From positions 310,001 to 374,000 of the forward strand of contig CAVPOO010000009.1 in assembly GCA_963707015.1 (NCBI GenBank): 64,000 nucleotides of DNA, in the 5' to 3' direction. Made by a program: the position numbers and the translations under genes. Shown piece after piece: positions 45,064-53,925 of this stretch. This stretch comes from CAVPOO01 sp963707015. GTDB taxonomy: Bacteria > Pseudomonadota > Gammaproteobacteria > Thiohalobacterales > Thiohalobacteraceae. The first letter of the stretch is position 1. Every line of letters begins with the position of its first letter. The notes beneath the pieces were generated by a model. The model searched no databases. It saw only the letters and a program-made list of their open reading frames with translations, and was not told where the DNA came from.

Positions 45064-45921
45064 CTAGCCCGAACCCGATCGGATCTGCTGCAACAGGGCG
45101 AGCGTCGTCTGTATGATGTCCTGGCGCTCGGAATCGGGCCGGTAGACCGCGTAGGCGGTCCGTTTGACTACCGGCGCCTGCTCGACCCTGAACAGGCGCT
45201 GCCGGCCGTTCGGCAACTTGAGCGCGTCCTCTGCGAGGTACGCCGATCCGTCATGATGTAACAGGTAATTGAAGGCCAGGCTGCCCAGGCTCATGCGTAT
45301 TGCGGGTGTGGGCAGGTCGGGAAAGTGGTGCGCGTGACTCGAGCCGAAGGACGTGCCCCAGTCGACCATGATGTAGTCTGCGCCGAGCGCCGCGGAGACC
45401 GTCTGTCCGGGCCGCGTGGATACCATGATCAGGTTGAGGATCGCGACCTCCCGAATCTCCAGATCCGGCAGCTGCGGCGGATCGAAGACAAACGCGAGAT
45501 CGAGGAGGCCGTCGATCAGCTTGCGCACCAGCACCTCCGCCGCATGGGATTCGATCTGCAGCGCGATCTCGGGGAAGGTATCGCGTACCGCCGGCAGCCA
45601 GCGGTTCAGCAGGACTTCCCACAGGTCCCACATGGCGCCGACCGCCAGGGCGCTCGAGTAGGCCGGGCCCAGCTCGGTCTCCTGGCGGGCGCGTACCCAG
45701 GCACTGACAATCGTTTCCGCGTGCTTCACGAGTCGCTGTCCCTCGGCGGTGAGCCTTATGTCGTTGCGGTTGCGGGTGAACAGGGGCACCCCAAGGGTCG
45801 CTTCGAGTTGTCGGATCCGGGCGCTGACCGCCGACTGGGTGACATAGAGCCTTTCGCCCGCCCTGCCGAAATGCCGCAGCCGCGAGACCTCCAGGAAGGT
45901 GCGCAGTAATTCAATGTCCAT
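45064..45921 (-). CDS. hdfR: LysR-type regulator, HdfR-like
   Basis: A 285-residue LysR protein with the N-terminal winged helix (MDIELLRTFLEVSRLRHFGRA, then LYVTQSAVSARIRQLEATLG and LFTRNRNDIRLTAEGQRL), which closely follows HdfR of enteric bacteria. The effector-binding domain extends from about 88 to 285. HdfR represses flagellar genes in E. coli; the target here is unknown. It is transcribed away from the small basic protein gene at 46397, a typical arrangement for LysR control. Its stop codon lies in the CTAG of element B. Confidence 0.88.
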   Translation of the reverse strand: MDIELLRTFLEVSRLRHFGRAGERLYVTQSAVSARIRQLEATLGVPLFTRNRNDIRLTAEGQRLVKHAETIVSAWVRARQETELGPAYSSALAVGAMWDLWEVLLNRWLPAVRDTFPEIALQIESHAAEVLVRKLIDGLLDLAFVFDPPQLPDLEIREVAILNLIMVSTRPGQTVSAALGADYIMVDWGTSFGSSHAHHFPDLPTPAIRMSLGSLAFNYLLHHDGSAYLAEDALKLPNGRQRLFRVEQAPVVKRTAYAVYRPDSERQDIIQTTLALLQQIRSGSG

Positions 45922-46396
45922 GCGTGCCGGCCTCGATCAACGATGTTTATTGTCAGGATCACCAAATTTCGTTTGCCCGCGCGCCGCTGCGCCCCTATAA
46001 AAGGCGGGTGCTCCCTGGCGGAGCACAAACGGGCCGCGTGGCGGTTCCGTCACGCCGGTTCGGTCGGGGGTAAAACAAGGCTGGCATTTCCAGCCCGCGT
46101 TTTCCTGCCCCCCAAGGTTGGAACGCTGGCCGTGCAACGCGGCCAGCGCTCTTTTCCGCGGCGTGGCATGGCCGCGCAGTTCAACATAGGAACGGGGAAA
46201 TGTCGATATTTGACGCCAGGCCTGCTGCAGGGTGGGCCGCAGCCCCCCGCCTCGAGCATGATCGGACTGCGGTACTGCCTTGGGAGCCGGGCGGGATCGG
46301 AACGCAGTGTTGGCGAACGGCTGAAAAGTCTGTCGCTGGTCGTTAACCAGCGACCGGCGGAAGAACGGGTTCTAGCAGATGAGGGTGAGTTGAGCG
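45922..46396. other. Divergent intergenic region of the LysR gene
   Basis: About 475 bp. A forward frame at 45943-46425 exists, but it is basic, lacks a ribosome site and overlaps the next gene in another frame; I do not accept it. The A/T-rich part at about 45935-45975 next to the LysR start (AATTTCG, TATAAAAGG) may hold promoter elements. No clear LysR T-N11-A box could be fixed. Confidence 0.35.
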
Positions 46397-46741
46397 ATGA
46401 GGCAACAGCTGTCCAGAGTGAGTAAGGCACCAGTGCGGGTGAACGGCACGGCAACAACGCCTCAGAAGAGGCGGGGTGGCTCGCGCGTGACGGCGAAGCC
46501 GGTGCTCGCCGCGAACGCATCCCCGCCCGCGAAAGGGCGCGGCAAGCTGGCCAGGAACGCGCCGCGACCGGTTCCCGAAGATCGCCTCGAAGCGGAAGAG
46601 AGTGTCGATGAGATCGATATCGATGGCCTGAGTTTGCCGGCACCCTCGGACCTGGCCTGCTCCATACGTCGCAACATCGAACAGTATTGGGAACAGAAGG
46701 CGCTGCGCGACGCACTGAAGGATACGTTCGAGGAGGCCTAG
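46397..46741 (+). CDS. Small basic protein, PA3496-like
   Basis: A 114-residue protein with a long basic, disordered N-terminal half (Arg, Lys, Ala, Pro), an acidic linker, and a short helical end (CSIRRNIEQYWEQKALRDAL). That end recalls the PA3496-type putative envelope integrity proteins, which are often found beside HdfR-like regulators. The ribosome site is weak, so an inner start is possible. The stop TAG is in the CTAG (46738-46741) at the border of element B copy 5. Confidence 0.5.
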   Translation: MRQQLSRVSKAPVRVNGTATTPQKRRGGSRVTAKPVLAANASPPAKGRGKLARNAPRPVPEDRLEAEESVDEIDIDGLSLPAPSDLACSIRRNIEQYWEQKALRDALKDTFEEA

Positions 46742-46916
46742 CGCTTTTCCAATCGAATGATGACGGCTATGATGGCCACGGAACCCACGGAAAAGCACGG
46801 AAAGAACCAACGCCCATTACAATTCTTTCCGTGTCCTTCCGTGGATTCCGTGGCTATAAACAAATACCGGCACTCGGCTTGATTTGTCAGCATCCGTTAG
46901 TATCACGTTGAAAGCG
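46742..46916. repeat. Palindromic element B (copy 5)
   Basis: About 175 bp, in the opposite orientation to copy 4. It begins CGCTTTTCCAATCG right after the CTAG that ends the small basic protein gene. It contains arms CCACGGAACCCACGG and CCGTGGATTCCGTGG and ends in CAGCATCCGTTAGTATC and GTTGAAAGCG. The far CTAG is altered to CTGG. It lies between convergent genes, the LOG gene ending at 46942. Confidence 0.75.
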
Positions 46917-46941
46917 TACTGGCCCGCCTCGACGCGCGAGC

Positions 46942-47829
46942 TCAGCCACCCGGCCGGTACCAGTCTGCGATCTGCTGGAATGCCTCTTCGGCGGTTTCCA
47001 CATAACGAAAGATCTCGACATCCTCGGGTGAGATGGTGCCTTCTTCAATCAGGAAGTTGAAGTCGATCAGCCGTTCCCAGAACCCTCTGCCGAACAACAG
47101 GATCGGGATAGGCGTCACCTTTTTCGTCTGGATAAGCGTGAGGGCATCGAACAGCTCATCGAGGGTGCCGAATCCGCCCGGGAAGACGACCAGTGCCCGC
47201 GCGCGCAGTAGGAAATGCATCTTGCGGATGGCAAAGTAATGAAACTGAAATGAAAGCTCGGGTGTGATGAAGGGATTCGGCCGTTGTTCGAAGGGCAGCA
47301 CGATGTTGAGACCGACGGTCTTTGCCCCGGCCTCGCTGGCACCACGATTCGCCGCCTCCATCAGACCCGGACCCCCGCCTGTCGTGATCATCAGTTCCAG
47401 GCCGCAGGCCTCGCGGCTGCGCGCGGCGATCAGTGCGGCGAAGCGCCGGCACTCCTCATAGTATCTGGATTTCTCTGCAATCCTCCGCGCCACCTCCGCC
47501 TCGCGTGCCAGCGCCTCGCTGGCAGGACCCTCGGCCGCGCGTCGCTCGGCACGGGTCCGCCGGCGTTCGGCCTCGACCGGTTCCGGGATGCGCGTGCTGC
47601 CGAACACGACGACGGTGTCCGTGATGGCGTGCTCCTGCTGGATGAGTTCCGGCTTGAGCAGTTCGAGCTGCAGGCGCACGGGCCGCAGCTCATCGCGCAT
47701 GAGGAAGTCGCTGTCCCTGTAGGCCAGCCGATAGGCGGACGACAGGGTCTGAGGGCACTCCACACGGCACTCGGCCGCACGGGCATCTTCATCGGCCGAG
47801 GGAAATATATGGTCAGGTGTGGGCGCCAT
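46942..47829 (-). CDS. LOG-family protein (Rossmann fold)
   Basis: From the ATG at 47829 (AGAGGA upstream) the product has 295 residues; the frame extends to 48306 but that part overlaps trkH and lacks family similarity. The C-terminal ~200 residues carry the LOG/TIGR00730 motifs: TTGGGPGLMEAANRGASEAG and later VVFPGGFGTLDELFDALTLIQT. The PGGFGT motif with its catalytic Glu is shared with cytokinin-activating phosphoribohydrolases. An N-terminal extension of about 95 residues contains an Arg/Glu/Ala-rich helix. Cellular substrate is unknown, probably a nucleoside monophosphate. The 304 bp to trkH hold divergent promoters. Confidence 0.88.
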   Translation of the reverse strand: MAPTPDHIFPSADEDARAAECRVECPQTLSSAYRLAYRDSDFLMRDELRPVRLQLELLKPELIQQEHAITDTVVVFGSTRIPEPVEAERRRTRAERRAAEGPASEALAREAEVARRIAEKSRYYEECRRFAALIAARSREACGLELMITTGGGPGLMEAANRGASEAGAKTVGLNIVLPFEQRPNPFITPELSFQFHYFAIRKMHFLLRARALVVFPGGFGTLDELFDALTLIQTKKVTPIPILLFGRGFWERLIDFNFLIEEGTISPEDVEIFRYVETAEEAFQQIADWYRPGG

Positions 47830-48133
47830 TACGGTTGATCCTCTCGAGTTGTCATAGCTGTCCCAAGGTGCCTCCCGGCGGTGACACGGCAAGGCCCTGC
47901 TCGCAGCCCGCCGGGTCATGGCGGGCTTCTTTTCGCAGATTACTTCAAACACGCGCGGCAGCCTACCTGCGCCTGGACGGTGGCGAACGCCGCCAGCTCC
48001 CGGTATCGTGGTACTTTTTCGGGTCTGGCGGTAAACATGTTGCTGCAGGGAGTGCGATGCGGCGGTCGGAGAACACGGGATCCGTGAGTCCCCCGGCATC
48101 CAATAAAAGCACCCCTCGGGGCCATAAGCTGGT
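47830..48133. other. Divergent promoter region, LOG gene / trkH
   Basis: About 300 bp between divergent genes with no supported ORF of its own. A short inverted CCCCTCGGGG lies at about 48112-48121, just before the trkH start. No promoter boxes can be assigned with confidence. Confidence 0.3.
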
Positions 48134-49585
48134 ATGCAACTGAAGAATATCCAGTACGTTCTCGGAATACTCCTGGTCCTGTTTGCGGCCACGCTGCTCG
48201 TCCCCCTCGGCGTGTCCCTGATGTATGGCGACGAGGCCAGGAACGCGTTTTCGCTCTCCTTCATTGCGATCATGGCGGTCGGGCTGGCGTTGTGGCTGCC
48301 CCTCATGGGTTATGAGGTCAACCTCCAGCGCCGCGAAGGGTTCGCCATTGTTGCCCTGTTCTGGGTGGGGATCGGCATCGCTGCCGCGGTGCCCATGATC
48401 CTGGCGGAACATCCGCATCTCAGCCTGACCGATGCATTTTTCGAATCGGTTTCGGCGCTCACCACAACCGGCGCGACAGTCCTGGTCGGCATCGACTCGC
48501 TGCCGCCGTCCATCCTCTGGTATCGCCTGCAACTGCAGTGGCTGGGCGGCATGGGGGTGATCGTGCTGGCAATCGCCGTGCTGCCCATGCTCGGGGTCGG
48601 CGGCATGCAGCTGTACCGCGCGGAGGTGCCAGGGCCCATGAAGGATACGCGGCTCACCCCGCGCCTGGCCGAGACCGCCAAGGGACTGTGGCTCATCTAC
48701 GTGATCCTGACGGCGGTCTGCGCGGTGGCCTTCTGGCTGGCGGGGATGAGCGGGTTTGACGCCATCGGTCATGCCTTCGCCACCGTGTCCACCGGCGGCA
48801 TGTCGAACCACGACGCCAGTCTCGGCTACTTTCAGAACCCGCTGATCGAGGTGATCGCCGTGCTGTTCATGTTTGCGGGGGCGACCAATTTCGCGCTGCA
48901 CTTCGCTGCCTGGCACAAACGCTCTATCCGTTCCTACTTCGCCGATCCGGAGTTCCGGGTATTCCTGATCCTTTATCTCGTCATAGCCGCCGTGGTCACC
49001 CTGCACCTGTACCACTCGGACACCTTCAGCTCAGTCGAGGCGGATCTGCTGCACGGGGCCTTCCACGTGTATTCCATCGGTACCTCCACGGGGTTCACGA
49101 CCGCCGACTACTACAACTGGCCGGGGTTCCTTCCGGTGCTGTTGATATTCGCAAGCTTCGTCGGCGGTTGCGCGGGCTCCACCGGAGGGGGGCTCAAGGT
49201 CTTGCGCATCATGCTACTGGCCAAACAGGGCCGGCGCGGCATGAAGGCGCTGGTCCATCCGCGCGCCATCCTGTCGATCAAGTACGGCCGGCACATATTA
49301 AGTCCTGCGGTGGTCGATTCGGTCTGGAGTTTCTTCGCCGCCTACGTGGCGGTCTTTTCGGCGATGCTGCTGGCGCTGCTGGCAGACGGCCAGGACCAGA
49401 TCACCGCGTTCTCCGCCGTCGCTGCCTGCATCAACAACATGGGACCCGGCCTCGGCGTCGTGGCCGCCAACTACGCGGATCTCAGCGATTTCTCGAAATC
49501 GATCCTCACCACGGCCATGTTACTGGGTCGGCTCGAGATCTTTACCATGCTGGTGCTCCTCGACCCGGAGTTCTGGAAGGGTTAA
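48134..49585 (+). CDS. trkH: TrkH-family potassium uptake protein
   Basis: A 483-residue membrane protein with the four-fold pore repeats of Trk/Ktr/HKT channels. Selectivity segments are visible as SALTTTGATVL (about 107-117), ATVSTGGMSNHDAS, SIGTSTGFTTADY and INNMGPGLGVV, each with the key glycine. It forms the K+-conducting subunit and needs the NAD-binding partner TrkA, which is not in this window. K+ uptake is a first response to high osmolarity, in line with the other osmotic genes nearby. Confidence 0.95.
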   Translation: MQLKNIQYVLGILLVLFAATLLVPLGVSLMYGDEARNAFSLSFIAIMAVGLALWLPLMGYEVNLQRREGFAIVALFWVGIGIAAAVPMILAEHPHLSLTDAFFESVSALTTTGATVLVGIDSLPPSILWYRLQLQWLGGMGVIVLAIAVLPMLGVGGMQLYRAEVPGPMKDTRLTPRLAETAKGLWLIYVILTAVCAVAFWLAGMSGFDAIGHAFATVSTGGMSNHDASLGYFQNPLIEVIAVLFMFAGATNFALHFAAWHKRSIRSYFADPEFRVFLILYLVIAAVVTLHLYHSDTFSSVEADLLHGAFHVYSIGTSTGFTTADYYNWPGFLPVLLIFASFVGGCAGSTGGGLKVLRIMLLAKQGRRGMKALVHPRAILSIKYGRHILSPAVVDSVWSFFAAYVAVFSAMLLALLADGQDQITAFSAVAACINNMGPGLGVVAANYADLSDFSKSILTTAMLLGRLEIFTMLVLLDPEFWKG

Positions 49586-49688
49586 ACTTGCTCGGCGTGA
49601 TACGGGATCACCATGCAATCCGGGAACTGCCGCGTTATTCAGCGGTCCATACTGCCAGAAACCATCTATACAGAAACGCACCGTCATT

Positions 49689-50132
49689 ATGCAGCGCAAC
49701 CGAACCGGCACGTTCTCGATCATCATCGCGGCCATCCTGGTGATCGCAGCCTTCCTGCTGCTGACGTCTTCGAATCCCCCATTGGCAGACGACAACAACG
49801 TACCCGCGGCGCAAGGCTCGGACCAGGGTCTTTACAATCCCGCCCGCGTCGCGCTCATCAACGCGCGTCGGCAGCTGTCGGAGTCCTTCAGCCAGGAGCA
49901 GGAGATCCTCGAGCAGGTGCGGCGTGTACACAAGGAACTGGATGCGTCGCTGGCGCTGCTCACCAGCGCCGAGCAGAGCGATCCGACGATGAAGGCCCCG
50001 ATCGAGGCGCTGCGCGCGCAGCTCTCCGCCCTGGAGAATGACCCCTCAGTCGCCCAGATGGACAGCGAGACGCTGCGCAGCACCTATGAACGCCTGCTTG
50101 CAGAATTCGAGGCTTTGATTGAGCACTACTGA
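49689..50132 (+). CDS. Small membrane-anchored coiled-coil protein, unknown
   Basis: A 147-residue protein with one N-terminal membrane helix (FSIIIAAILVIAAFLLL) and a helical, charged periplasmic part with heptad-like pattern (about 60-140, ARRQLSESFSQEQEILEQVRRVHKEL). It is likely anchored in the inner membrane as a coiled coil. No family known. It follows trkH by 103 bp and ends 7 bp inside the end of the convergent CDF gene (50126-50132). Confidence 0.65.
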   Translation: MQRNRTGTFSIIIAAILVIAAFLLLTSSNPPLADDNNVPAAQGSDQGLYNPARVALINARRQLSESFSQEQEILEQVRRVHKELDASLALLTSAEQSDPTMKAPIEALRAQLSALENDPSVAQMDSETLRSTYERLLAEFEALIEHY

Positions 50133-51037
50133 GGCCCTGGCCCGGGGTTTTCTTCCAGGCCGTACGGATCCTTGTGAATGATGATATCCGCCTCGGGATA
50201 GAGCTTTCTGATTTCCAGATCGACCGCGTCGGCAATCGCATGGGCATCGAGCAGCGACAGATCATCGTCGAGTTCCATGTGCATCTGAATGAACAGGTCC
50301 TGTCCGGATCTGCGCGTACGCAGGTCGTGGATACCCCGTACCTGGGCATGGCCGAGTGCCGCGCGACGAATCTGCTCGCGTTGCTCATCCGGCAATTCCC
50401 GGTCCATCAGCAGCTGGAAGGCATCGTGGCCGATATGCCAGGCGCTGTAGAGGATGTACAGCACGATGCCCATGGCAAACACGGAATCCGCACCCTGCCA
50501 GCCGAACCCGGCAAGCAGTAGCGCGATGATGATGCTGGCATTGGTCAGCAGATCGGTCAGGTAGTGCAGCGAATCCGCGCGGATTGCGGTCGAACCCGTT
50601 TCCCTGATCACATGGCGCTGTATGGCCAGCAACACCAGTGTGGAGACGATGGCGAACACCATGATGCCGATTCCGACCGCCACATCCTCGAGCGGTCTGG
50701 GGTGTAACAGTCGGTCGAAGGCATGCAGCATCAGGAATACCGCCGAGCCGGCGATAAAGGTGGCCTGGGCCAGACCCGCCAGAGACTCGGCCTTGCCGTG
50801 ACCGAAGCGATGCTCCTTGTCGGCGGGCATCAGCGAATAGCGAACCGCGAACAGGTTGATGAGCGAGGCGGCGACATCCATCATGGAGTCGACCAGTGAG
50901 GCCAGGACACTGACCGAACCCGTCATCAGCCAGGCCACCAGCTTGCCGGCGATGAGGATGCCTGCCGTCGCGACCGAGGCATAAGTGGCGAGCCGCAGCA
51001 GGCGGGACAACCTGGATGAATCACTACGGGTCTGCAT
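50126..51037 (-). CDS. fieF: Cation diffusion facilitator, FieF-like
   Basis: I take the start at 51037 (MQTRSDSS), though 51061 is also open; neither has a strong ribosome site. The 303-residue product has six membrane helices, with metal site motifs in TM2 (LVDSMMDVAASLINLFAV) and TM5 (ADSLHYLTDLLTNASII), and a C-terminal cytoplasmic metal-binding domain (HDLRTRRSGQDLFIQMHMELDDDLSLLDAHAIADAV). The DxxxD / HxxxD pattern matches FieF-type exporters of Fe2+ or Zn2+ using proton antiport. It stands convergent with the small coiled-coil gene. Confidence 0.92.
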   Translation of the reverse strand: MQTRSDSSRLSRLLRLATYASVATAGILIAGKLVAWLMTGSVSVLASLVDSMMDVAASLINLFAVRYSLMPADKEHRFGHGKAESLAGLAQATFIAGSAVFLMLHAFDRLLHPRPLEDVAVGIGIMVFAIVSTLVLLAIQRHVIRETGSTAIRADSLHYLTDLLTNASIIIALLLAGFGWQGADSVFAMGIVLYILYSAWHIGHDAFQLLMDRELPDEQREQIRRAALGHAQVRGIHDLRTRRSGQDLFIQMHMELDDDLSLLDAHAIADAVDLEIRKLYPEADIIIHKDPYGLEENPGPGPQ

Positions 51038-51837
51038 GGCGGGGTCTCGGCCGTTCGTCAAATCGAAGTGGACTCAAGGGCCGGCCGACACTGTGAACGC
51101 GGCAGTCTCGACAGCGCGGGCGGTTCCCGGTTTGGCCGTCAGTCGCCTGGCAGTGCGGGTGGCCACCTTCATCGGGTATCTGATGACACCGAAGTTTGCT
51201 GCCTGAGCCATCGCGCTACTCAATAGCGCTGTGGTGCGGAGGGTTCCAATAAGTCCTGTTTTTTCCAATGCACAGGACTGTTCTCCTTGTTGATTTTGTG
51301 CGTTGAAGAACATCCCGTTCAAATGTTTGGGCCGACGCGGTGCTTTGGTGGCACGGTTAAGGTCATCTGAGGCCTACAAGTAAAAATATCAGAAGAAGTA
51401 CGCATGCCCACGCGAGAAGTTTGATCTGGATCAATAAAGAAGCTAGGAGCCTGTCGGACGTAGGGGCTCGTGACGAGGCAGGTGGGCGGCTTTGGGCCGC
51501 TCTCCCACCGCCGCAGTAGAATCAGCCTAAGTCCGACAGGCTCCTAGCCCGCCATAAAGGCCGGCCGCGCTCTCAACAAGACCTGAGGTACGAGAGCCGC
51601 GTTCCCTGCAGTTTTCGCTGTATATAAATGACGAATGGGGATCTGACCCGAAGGGCTTGCTTGAAACGGTTCCATAATGGATGCAGGGTGGTAGGCACGC
51701 AGCAAAGAAATGCGTTGTGTTGCCTGGCAACGCCCGGTGGGTTACGCAGAAAACGCCAATCCACCCTGAATTTTCGACTCAAATAAGAATCGTTCTGATT
51801 TGACCCGGGGTTTCTGGCAACGGGTATTGGAAGAAAA
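51038..51837. other. Intergenic region with element C and element A remnants
   Basis: About 800 bp without a supported gene. It holds element C copy 2 (listed) and, at about 51695-51775, a partial element A (GTGTTGCCTGGCAACGC, GGTGGGTTACGCAGAAAACGC, CCACCCTGAA). A minus frame at 51074-51322 has no ribosome site or known similarity. The promoter of the FHA-SulP gene is probably between 51780 and 51837, but is not definable. Confidence 0.45.
51447..51543. repeat. MITE-like element C (copy 2) flanked by CTAG
   Basis: A 97-bp element with terminal repeats GAGCCTGTCGGACGTAGG at the left and CCTAAGTCCGACAGGCTC at the right, flanked by CTAG at 51443-51446 and 51544-51547. The inner part (GGCTTTGGGCCGCTCTCCCA) is shared with the 161-bp copy at 9455. 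The shorter length fits an internal deletion in this copy. No genes are touched. Confidence 0.85.
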
Positions 51838-53925
51838 ATGCCGCATCTGGAAGATTGTGCAAGCGGGGAGCAGATCCATTTTCCGCAGAAAAACGAGCTT
51901 ATCCTCGGCAGGTCGAAACAGTGTGACCTGGTGTTGAACGATAACAGGGTCAGCCGAAATCATGCGCGCATCTACCGTATGGGCAGCCAGTGGTTTATCG
52001 AGGACCTTGGCAGTACCAATGGTGTACAGGTCAATGGCCAGAATACGGACCAGCACATGCTGGCGGCGGGCGACCTGATCGGACTTTGCACGTTCCGGTT
52101 CATCTATCAGCCGGATCCGGATCCCTCCTTCGAGTCCGCCAGCGAACACACGCTCTTCGCCGACCGTGGCCAGTTCGATCTCCCGGAGGCTACCGCCAGG
52201 GGCAGATCGCTTTACCCGGCTGGCGACAACGAGTCGGGGGCAAGGAGTCGTTTACACGGCTATCTGCCGGTACTGGCGTGGTTGCCCGGATATAAGCGAT
52301 CCGACCTTGCGGGTGATTTGACCGCAGGGGTGACCACCGCAGCCCTGTTGGTGCCCCAAGGCATGGCCTATGCAGTGCTCGCCGGACTGCCGCCGATCGT
52401 GGGACTGTACGCCTCGATACTGCCCATGCTTCTGTATGCCGTCACCGGTACCTGTCGTCAGCTGTCGGTGGCCCCGGTGACGCTGGACTCGCTGCTGGTC
52501 GCGGTGATCGTGGGCAGCCTGGCCCATGCCGGTTCCCAGGACTACATCGACGCCGCGATACTGCTGGCGCTGATAACCGGCGTCATGCAACTGCTACTCG
52601 CCTCGGCCCGCGCGGGTTTTCTGGTAAATTTCCTTTCATCTCCCGTGGTGTGCGGTTTCACATCCGCCGCGGCAATCATTATTGCAATCTCGCAACTGGG
52701 CAGTCTGCTGGGATTCTCCTTCGATCGATCCCAGCCGGTCTACAAGCAGTTGCTGGACGTGGCCTACAAGTTACCAGGGACTAACTACGTTGTGCTGGCG
52801 TTGGGGCTTGCGGGTATCGTCCTGCTGTTGGTGACGAAACGCTGGAAGAAGTTTCCCGCGCCGCTGGTGGCCGTGGCGGGCGGCACCCTGGCAACCTTTT
52901 CGTTGGGACTAGAGGACTACGGGGTCGGGGTCGTCGGCGATGTACCTTCCGGGTTTCCCCAGCCTGAACTTCCCCCCTGGAGTCAGGAGCGGGTTATGGC
53001 GCTGCTGCCAGGCGCTCTGACCCTGGCCCTGGTAGGCTTTATGCAGACGATCTCCATCGGCAAGGTGCTGGCGACGTCGGGCTGCTACCAGATCGATGCG
53101 AATCAGGAATTGCGGGCCCTGGGACTTGCTAATCTTGCAGCCGGCATCTCCCAGGGTTACTCCGTCACGGGTGGGCTTTCGCGTTCCCTGGTCAATGCCC
53201 GGGCCGGTGCCAGGACCCAGCTCGCGAGTGTGGTGACCGCCGTTATGATCGCCGCCACCCTGTTGTTTCTGACGCCGCTCTTCTACCACTTGCCTCAAGC
53301 GGTGCTGGGAGCCATCGTCTTTGTCTCGGTCTTCAGCCTGGTGGATGTGAAAGAGATAAAGCGCATTGTGAGCGTGCGCTGGGAGGAGGGCGGCCTGCTG
53401 GCCTTCACCTTTATCGCCACCCTGTTAGTGGGAATCCAGAATGGCCTGTTGCTGGGAATCGGGGCCTCTATCCTGCTTTTTATCATCCGCAACACCCGCC
53501 CCAATGCAGCGCTGCTCGGCCGCCTTCCCGGCACTGAGATCTACCGTAGTCTGTACGAATTTCCCAACGCGGAGAGGGAGCCCGGCATCGTCATACTGCG
53601 CATCGATGCCAGCTACTATTTTGCCAATGCAGAATTTATCAAGAACAAACTCCGAGAGATCCGATCCGGCATGCAGGAGCCGCTGCGGGCAGTAATCCTC
53701 GACGCCGCCGCCATCAACGACCTGGACTCCACCGCGGATGCCGCCCTGCACGAAATCCTGAACGAATACGAGGAACAGGGCCTGCCCATCTATATAGCCA
53801 ATGTCAAAGGACCGGTCAGAAGGGTCATGAAGCGCTCGGGGCTCTATAGCAGGCTGGGCGGGGACCGCTTTTTCTTCAGCATCGGCGCGGCGGTGGAACG
53901 GGCCAAGCGGGATACCGCAGTGTGA
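51838..53925 (+). CDS. FHA-SulP-STAS fusion: anion transporter with N-terminal phosphothreonine-binding domain
   Basis: A 695-residue protein of three parts. Residues about 20-88 form an FHA domain with its phosphopeptide-binding residues: GRSKQCDLVLNDNRVSRNHARI (Gly24-Arg25, Ser39, His42) and GSTNGVQVNG (Asn61). A linker of about 50 residues follows. Residues about 141-540 are a SulP membrane domain (LAGDLTAGVTTAALLVPQGM, LAGLPPIVGLYASILP). Residues about 560-690 are a STAS domain (VILRIDASYYFANAEFIKN, DAAAINDLDSTADAALHEIL). FHA domains bind phosphothreonine, so transport or assembly is probably controlled by a Ser/Thr kinase; no kinase gene lies nearby. FHA on SulP is uncommon in my knowledge. 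Start chosen at the only ATG giving the full FHA fold; the ribosome site is weak. Confidence 0.9.
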   Translation: MPHLEDCASGEQIHFPQKNELILGRSKQCDLVLNDNRVSRNHARIYRMGSQWFIEDLGSTNGVQVNGQNTDQHMLAAGDLIGLCTFRFIYQPDPDPSFESASEHTLFADRGQFDLPEATARGRSLYPAGDNESGARSRLHGYLPVLAWLPGYKRSDLAGDLTAGVTTAALLVPQGMAYAVLAGLPPIVGLYASILPMLLYAVTGTCRQLSVAPVTLDSLLVAVIVGSLAHAGSQDYIDAAILLALITGVMQLLLASARAGFLVNFLSSPVVCGFTSAAAIIIAISQLGSLLGFSFDRSQPVYKQLLDVAYKLPGTNYVVLALGLAGIVLLLVTKRWKKFPAPLVAVAGGTLATFSLGLEDYGVGVVGDVPSGFPQPELPPWSQERVMALLPGALTLALVGFMQTISIGKVLATSGCYQIDANQELRALGLANLAAGISQGYSVTGGLSRSLVNARAGARTQLASVVTAVMIAATLLFLTPLFYHLPQAVLGAIVFVSVFSLVDVKEIKRIVSVRWEEGGLLAFTFIATLLVGIQNGLLLGIGASILLFIIRNTRPNAALLGRLPGTEIYRSLYEFPNAEREPGIVILRIDASYYFANAEFIKNKLREIRSGMQEPLRAVILDAAAINDLDSTADAALHEILNEYEEQGLPIYIANVKGPVRRVMKRSGLYSRLGGDRFFFSIGAAVERAKRDTAV

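Noticed and set aside
45943..46425. Forward frame of 160 codons between LysR and the small basic protein
   Set aside because: Overlaps the next gene in another frame, shows no ribosome site and no similarity.
47830..48306. N-terminal extension of the LOG-family protein
   Set aside because: It overlaps the divergent trkH start and has no family similarity; ATG 47829 has a ribosome site.
47963..49015. Minus frame of 350 codons opposite trkH
   Set aside because: His/Gln/Asp-rich shadow of a membrane protein gene.
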